Source of the DNA: Dactylosporangium sp. AC04546
Lineage (GTDB): Bacteria > Actinomycetota > Actinomycetes > Mycobacteriales > Micromonosporaceae
Length of the DNA stretch: 64,000 nucleotides
NCBI RefSeq assembly: GCF_022095675.1
Contig: NZ_JAHYSG010000053.1
Coordinates: 17,503-81,502, forward strand
Reading direction: 5' to 3'
This document shows positions 60,701 through 64,000 of this stretch, piece by piece; position 1 is the stretch's first letter, and each line of letters opens with the position of its first letter. Below the pieces are notes generated by a model, which saw only the letters and a program-made list of their open reading frames with translations, was not told the DNA's origin and did not search any database. Both the position numbers and the translations under genes were made by a program.

Positions 60701-62273
60701 CGAGGCGGCCGACGAGGCGTACGCCCGCCAGTCGTCCGGCTCGGCCATCGAGGCGACGGCGAACGAGATCACCCGCCGCCTCGACGGCCTGGACCGCCAG
60801 GTCCAGCAGTTCACCCCGGACGAACGCACGGCCGCGGCCGCCCTGGCCGGCACGGCGGACGCCGCCGACGCCGAGGCGGTGCGCCGCAGCACCGAACAGG
60901 CCGAGCAGGCCCACTTCGCGGCCCGCGCGGACGCCACCCGCGCCGAGACGGACGCCGAAACGGCCCGCCAGTCCCTGTCCGTTCACGAGTCCGCCCGCCC
61001 GTCGCCCGCCGAGCTCGAACCGGCCGACGACCCCCGGGACGAAGCGCAGGCGAGCGCCTGGGCCGAGGCCCATCAGGAGCGCCTCGACGCGGCCGTCCTG
61101 CAGGAGCGGGAGGCCCGGGAGCGGGTCGCCGCGGCCGAGCGGGCCGCCGAGGCCGGCCGGCGCCGCGCGGCCGACCTGCGCGAGCTCGCCGCCGACCTGC
61201 GGGCCGACCTGGCCGACGACGCGTCCACTGTGGACTTCAACGCTCCGTTCGACGGGGACGCCGACGAGGCCCGGGAGGCGGCGCGGCAGGCGCGGCGGTC
61301 GTTGCAGGGCGCCGAGCGGGCCGTGTCCGGCGCGCGCAGCCAGCTCCACGGCGAGGTGCACCGGATGGACCGGTGGGCCGGGGAGGAGCGGTTCGCGGCC
61401 GTGACGGCCGAGGTGCGCGACCGGTTCCGCAGCGAGCAGAGCGCCACGCTGAGCGTCGCGGAGGCGGAGCGGCTGGCGACCGAACTGGCGACGTACCGGC
61501 ACGCGCTCGCCGGCGAGCTCGCCGCCGTCGACAAGGACAAGCATCTCGTGGTGACGGCGCTCTGCGCGGAGGTACGAGAGGGGTTGAAGACCCTGCAGCG
61601 GGCGCAGCATCACGCCCAGCTGCCGCCGGGGCTCGCCGACCACCTGCGCAACCGGCGGTTCCTCGACGTCGGGCCGCGGTCCAATGTGGACACCACCGAC
61701 GCGACGCTGCGCAGCCGGGTGGAGCGGCTCGTCGACCGGCTCGTCGCCCGGCAGGACCCGATCCCCGAGGGCCTCGCCCTGGTGTGGGAGGCGACGACGG
61801 CGGTGGTCGGCCGGGGCAACTTCGTCGCCCGGGTGCTCAAGCCGTCGACCGAGCTGGGCGAGGACCGCCAGCCGGTGGAGCTGATGAGCAAGTGGTCCGG
61901 CGGCGAGAAGGTCACGATCAGCCTGCTGCTGTTCTGCATGCTCGCCCGGCTGCGGGCCGCGAACCGGGGCGGCGACGTGCCCGGCCTCGGGGTGCTGCCG
62001 ATGGACAACCCGCTCGGCACGGCCAACTACGTCGCGTTCCTCGACCTGCAGCGGCGGGTCGCGGCCGCGAACGGCATCCAGCTGGTGTTCCTGTCCGGCC
62101 TGGGCGACATGCGCGCGGTCGGCCGGTTCCCGAACGTGGTCCGGATGCGCAACACCCACCACCGCGGCCGCAACTACGCGCAGGTGATGGCCCGCGACCT
62201 CAACGACGACCAGGTCCTGGAGGGCATCACGACGGCCCGGCTGACGTTCCCGGTACAGGAGACGCTGCTCTAG
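57786..62273 (+). CDS. SMC/MukB-like coiled-coil ATPase
   Basis: 1495 residues. P-loop MRNGGGKST (Lys52) near the N-terminus; long Ala/Arg/Glu-rich coiled coils in the middle; C-terminal signature LMSKWSGGEKVTISLLLF and Walker B LGVLPMDNPLG, where Asn replaces the catalytic Glu. D-loop/switch: LVFLSGLGDMR. The pattern matches MukB/MksB/JetC proteins that extrude DNA loops. Unlike Wadjet JetC loci there is no JetD TOPRIM nuclease beside it. Coiled coil carries a 45-bp tandem duplication. Roles in chromosome organisation or plasmid defence are inferred. Confidence 0.8.
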   Translation: MAAPARLWRIRRIHLDRVGSPAARFRDVWLDLTGRDGRPLDTILWMRNGGGKSTLIALVCALIRPDRRDFLATATTGRHLEDCVLGADTGHVVVEWTDPDGRRLVTGAVYEWTDRVQPADPNAAHDRLRQSWYAFTPAAGVEIEQLPFAGLGGLPTDLRDFVRTIETLPAETAAIVTAKQDRWAQALQDRGLDPGLFTAILKINATEGGIEHHFKFKTSDDFVQYLLSLVTEPTSATKVATILRGTRERLARQPRLRAEVTFCDEATGLLADLGKARSSLGAAEELAAAERAAAARLAGAFALAATAADEAAKTALDSGAAALGIAERAAATARALDARVRDLRFQAARLHADATVRRVQASAAVVHERHRSHRAWQLVPLLTERDALADRLAALRHQQQQAEEGAAPLRRARAAAAAVYVAALRAACADLDAAVTAAGAAADEAAGEQAAARGQADALRSELGGLEARSRTAAQALSTFDSDLASAVTAGHLPPRPGPDAAVTAGHLPPRSGPDAASGAGALPSAGDLDAALAAGLDEDREAEERLTGELPAAAARLAEDRAAQERERSAVQASITELTHRRATLDAERTPLLAEIDALATDPRLTALAERDRVDPVAEQRLLAEQLAEAIIAADRQRIQLAVADAEDDRAVQALGSARGLLPAALDLARAADVLAAERIPATTGWHLLADAVPPDRWALAVTAAPHLVGGLLVHDPADLGRARDALEAAQLYPTSAVQVAPAAALHAAVGAPAPAADGFVLPPAPALYDRTAAAREADRRAAGRAGRGVRVQELLDARDHDLRLRDQLRLLAERCPPGHREHLDAEHARLTELLARAQSRSAELDAERAGLDERAAAHAGQLRALAERRRVLATRLGVLTDLSRRAAEASALRAERDGLPAQRASCEERLTLAEERERSAAAVVAASRADADRHRATLRGYRTRVEELHRLADGPVPAPLPGLAAAQSAYEAADEAYARQSSGSAIEATANEITRRLDGLDRQVQQFTPDERTAAAALAGTADAADAEAVRRSTEQAEQAHFAARADATRAETDAETARQSLSVHESARPSPAELEPADDPRDEAQASAWAEAHQERLDAAVLQEREARERVAAAERAAEAGRRRAADLRELAADLRADLADDASTVDFNAPFDGDADEAREAARQARRSLQGAERAVSGARSQLHGEVHRMDRWAGEERFAAVTAEVRDRFRSEQSATLSVAEAERLATELATYRHALAGELAAVDKDKHLVVTALCAEVREGLKTLQRAQHHAQLPPGLADHLRNRRFLDVGPRSNVDTTDATLRSRVERLVDRLVARQDPIPEGLALVWEATTAVVGRGNFVARVLKPSTELGEDRQPVELMSKWSGGEKVTISLLLFCMLARLRAANRGGDVPGLGVLPMDNPLGTANYVAFLDLQRRVAAANGIQLVFLSGLGDMRAVGRFPNVVRMRNTHHRGRNYAQVMARDLNDDQVLEGITTARLTFPVQETLL
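59244..59333 (+). repeat. 45-bp in-frame tandem duplication in the SMC coiled coil
   Basis: Two units of 45 bp (59244-59288, 59289-59333) each encode AVTAGHLPPRxGPDA. Pro/Gly content breaks the coiled coil, so it may lie at the hinge or an elbow. Confidence 0.7.
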
Positions 62274-62279
62274 ATCTTC

Positions 62280-62972
62280 TCAAACGCGGAACGCCGGCTC
62301 GTCGCGGCGCAGCACCGCCGTCCGCGGGACGGCGGCCCAGGCGCCGGAGATCGCGCCGGCGAGGGCGTCGAGCAGCTTCGGCACGTCGGCCGCGGCCGTC
62401 GCATGCAGCCCCTCCGCCACGACGAGCACCCGGGACGTCTCCGGGCGGATGGCCGAGCGGCCGCTCTGCCGGTTGGTCCAGCGGCGGGCGTGCGCCCGGC
62501 CGGCGGCGTCGGCGAACACCACCTCGCGCGGGTCGGGGTGCTCCAGCTCGCCGCCGAACGTCTCGTACTCCTCGGTGCCATCCGCGTAGCGCACCTCGAG
62601 GTCGCCGTCGATCCGGTCGAGGTCGAGCGCGGCGACAGGCACCGCGAAGGCGGCCGACACGGCGTTGCAGAGGTCGACGAGCGGGTGCAGCGCGGGCAGG
62701 TCACCCTCGCGGCGCAGGCGGCGCAGGAGGGACTCCGAGGCGCACCGGTACTGCGTGGGCTTGAGCCCCTGCGCCGTGAACGCGCGGCGCCAGGCCTGGA
62801 TCTCGGGGAAGCCGCTCTCCGGGCCGTCGGCCAGCCGCGCCCGCGCCGCCTCCGTGAACGCGGCCACCGCCGCGGCGACGTCGGCATCGGGCGTCACGCC
62901 GCCGAGGGACAGCACCGCCGGTACCAGGGCTGGATGATCGCGCCAGATCGCGTCAGCGTGCCGGAACTCCAC
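62280..62972 (-). CDS. B3/B4 (tRNA-synthetase editing-type) domain protein
   Basis: About 230 residues from GTG 62972, which has a GGAGG site 9 bases upstream; ATG 62981 has that site directly abutting it. Sequence RRAFTAQGLKPTQYRCASES, LVDLCNAVSAAFAVPVAALD and EVRYADGTEEYETFGGE is the B3/B4 domain known from phenylalanyl-tRNA synthetase beta and stand-alone proteins. In synthetases it edits mischarged Tyr-tRNA-Phe; stand-alone copies are presumed trans-editing or unknown. Convergent with the SMC gene, 6 bp apart, so not part of it. Confidence 0.85.
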   Translation of the reverse strand: MEFRHADAIWRDHPALVPAVLSLGGVTPDADVAAAVAAFTEAARARLADGPESGFPEIQAWRRAFTAQGLKPTQYRCASESLLRRLRREGDLPALHPLVDLCNAVSAAFAVPVAALDLDRIDGDLEVRYADGTEEYETFGGELEHPDPREVVFADAAGRAHARRWTNRQSGRSAIRPETSRVLVVAEGLHATAAADVPKLLDALAGAISGAWAAVPRTAVLRRDEPAFRV

Positions 62973-63044
62973 GCCGGTCATCCTCCGCCGCCGCACCGGG
63001 TGCCGGGAAGGACCACCCGCGGTCCGGCGCGCCGGACCACTTGC

Positions 63045-64000
63045 TCAGGCGGTCTTTACGACGAACTCGGCGGTGATCTCCTGCTTGCTGGTCTTGCCGG
63101 TCAGCTTGACGGTGAGCGGCCCGGCCTTCGCCCCGGTCTTCGCGGGCGTGACGGTGGCGGTGAACGCGCCGTCGGCGCCTGCGGTGGCGGTGAACAGCAG
63201 GGTGGTCCCGGCCCGGATCTCGACCTTCTCGCGCGGTGCGAAGTGGGCCCCGGTGACCTTGACCTGGGTGCCGGCCTTGCCGCTGGACGGGTCGAGGTGG
63301 GCGGTGGGGCCGGTCGGGCTCGGCGGGGCCGGCGACGCCTCGGGCGACGCGGGCGCGGAGGCCGAGGCGGACGGGGCCGGGCCGTTGCCGAGCAGTTCCT
63401 CGACCTTGGCCTTGCCGTCGTTGAACAGCCCGCGGCCCCAGGGGGTGAGGGTCATGATGAGGACCCACGGGAGTACCGGCAGCGCGAGGAACCGCAGCCG
63501 CCGCAGCGCTCCCCCGCCGGACCTCGGCGCGCGCTCGGGCTTGGCCGGGGCGGCCGGCGGCTCGTCGTCATCGTCGTCGTCCCGGGCGTACTTCGGCATG
63601 AGGTCGGAGTCGCCGTACACGGCGACGTTGCCCTGGATGGTGACCCCGGGCCCGATGACCACGGACGGTCGCCGGGGCGGCTGCTGCGGCTCCTGCGGCG
63701 GGGGCGCAGGCGGCTGGTAGCCGCTCGGCTGGCCTGCATAGGCGCCCGGCTGGCCTGGATAGGCGCCGCCGGCCGGGTGTGCGCTGACGGGCGCGACCGG
63801 GTAGGCGGCGGCCGCGGGGAACCCGCCGCTGGTCGGCTGCGCGGGAAACCCGCCGCTGGTCGGTTGGGCCGGGAATCCGCCGCTGGTCGGCGCCGGCTGG
63901 TAGGCGCTCGGGTGGGGGGCCGGATAGCCGCTGGTCGGTGCGGCCGCGACGCCGCCCGTCGGCTGGCCCGGATAGGGGCTCACGGGGGTGGGCGCATAGG
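63045..64000 (-). CDS. Proline-rich membrane protein with C-terminal IPT/TIG domain (runs off window end)
   Basis: The frame is open to the window edge, so the true N-terminus lies beyond it; GTG 63983 is one possible internal start. The N-terminal ~110 residues are Pro/Gly/Gln/Tyr-rich with PTSGGFPAQ repeats. A RPSVVIGPGVTIQGNVAVYG segment resembles a left-handed-helix start, followed by an Asp-run and a single membrane helix (LRFLALPVLPWVLIMTLTPW). The outside part ends in a TIG-like Ig domain (LDPSSGKAGTQVKVTGAHFA). Probably a surface or cell-wall attached protein; role unknown. Confidence 0.75.
   Translation of the reverse strand, partial: YAPTPVSPYPGQPTGGVAAAPTSGYPAPHPSAYQPAPTSGGFPAQPTSGGFPAQPTSGGFPAAAAYPVAPVSAHPAGGAYPGQPGAYAGQPSGYQPPAPPPQEPQQPPRRPSVVIGPGVTIQGNVAVYGDSDLMPKYARDDDDDDEPPAAPAKPERAPRSGGGALRRLRFLALPVLPWVLIMTLTPWGRGLFNDGKAKVEELLGNGPAPSASASAPASPEASPAPPSPTGPTAHLDPSSGKAGTQVKVTGAHFAPREKVEIRAGTTLLFTATAGADGAFTATVTPAKTGAKAGPLTVKLTGKTSKQEITAEFVVKTA

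Noticed and set aside
57558..62162. 1534-codon minus-strand frame opposite the SMC gene
   Set aside because: Low-complexity Gly/Arg/Val shadow without any motif.
62280..62972. B3/B4 protein as the missing JetD effector of the SMC operon
   Set aside because: It is on the opposite strand, convergent, and has a tRNA-synthetase-type domain without TOPRIM or nuclease residues.

Overview
This 64 kb window is high-GC actinobacterial chromosome. Nearly every third codon position is G or C, GTG starts and ATGA/GTGA overlaps are common, several genes look leaderless, tRNAs lack an encoded CCA, and an IdeR-type iron box is present. The gene families (ESX-linked WXG100/EspC/YbaB cassette, LysR-sdhCAB, a MurD-like ligase outside a division cluster, a YehLMPQ-like operon) fit best with Micromonosporaceae such as Actinoplanes or Dactylosporangium. 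That family placement is inference; no rRNA or other phylogenetic marker is present.

Layout. 1-1.9 kb: end of an FAD oxidoreductase, a sigma-factor remnant and a lipoprotein. 1.9-8.3 kb: two conflict-type loci facing each other, a 1220-residue CHAT protease/STAND NTPase/TPR protein (+) and a five-gene type VII secretion-linked cassette (-) ending in a PD-(D/E)xK nuclease toxin and a probable immunity gene. 8.4-16.6 kb: small metabolic and regulatory genes with very clear operators (MerR-type promoter, TetR dyads, GntR dyad), a 3-ketosteroid-dehydrogenase-like enzyme with its TetR, and a dienelactone-hydrolase-like lipoprotein. 16.6-18.3 kb: secreted GH3 enzyme. 18.3-19.5 kb: twelve tRNA genes on the minus strand, several non-canonical, preceded by a 38-codon ORF with its own promoter and intrinsic terminator. 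20-27.5 kb: PQQ-type sugar dehydrogenase, an iron-box-controlled heterodimeric ABC exporter-type pair, ArsR/MFS pair, VOC protein.

27.5-40 kb: one 12.5 kb operon of five overlapping minus-strand genes: DUF4132 protein, a 1591-residue uncharacterised protein, MoxR-type AAA ATPase, a fused DUF5682-VWA protein and a SWIM zinc-finger protein. It corresponds to the E. coli yehI/yehLMPQ group, with YehM and YehP fused. 40-43.9 kb: DUF2277, a solute-binding lipoprotein whose two lobes are in swapped order (apparent circular permutation), and an ABC-F protein behind a leader peptide and hairpin. 44-51.9 kb: MurD-like ligase, sdhCAB with divergent LysR, HEAT-repeat protein, UppP, CutA. 51.9-55.5 kb: metzincin-type metalloprotease without a signal peptide and a flavin disulfide reductase. 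55.6-62.3 kb: a three-gene translationally coupled operon resembling condensin/Wadjet JetABC (kleisin-like, winged-helix-like, 1495-residue SMC-like ATPase) with no nuclease subunit beside it. The window closes with a B3/B4-domain protein and a truncated proline-rich membrane protein.

The most notable items are the permuted binding protein, the tRNA array, the nuclease-less SMC operon, the YehLMPQ-like operon and the ESX toxin cassette. No integrase, transposase or CRISPR array was seen.
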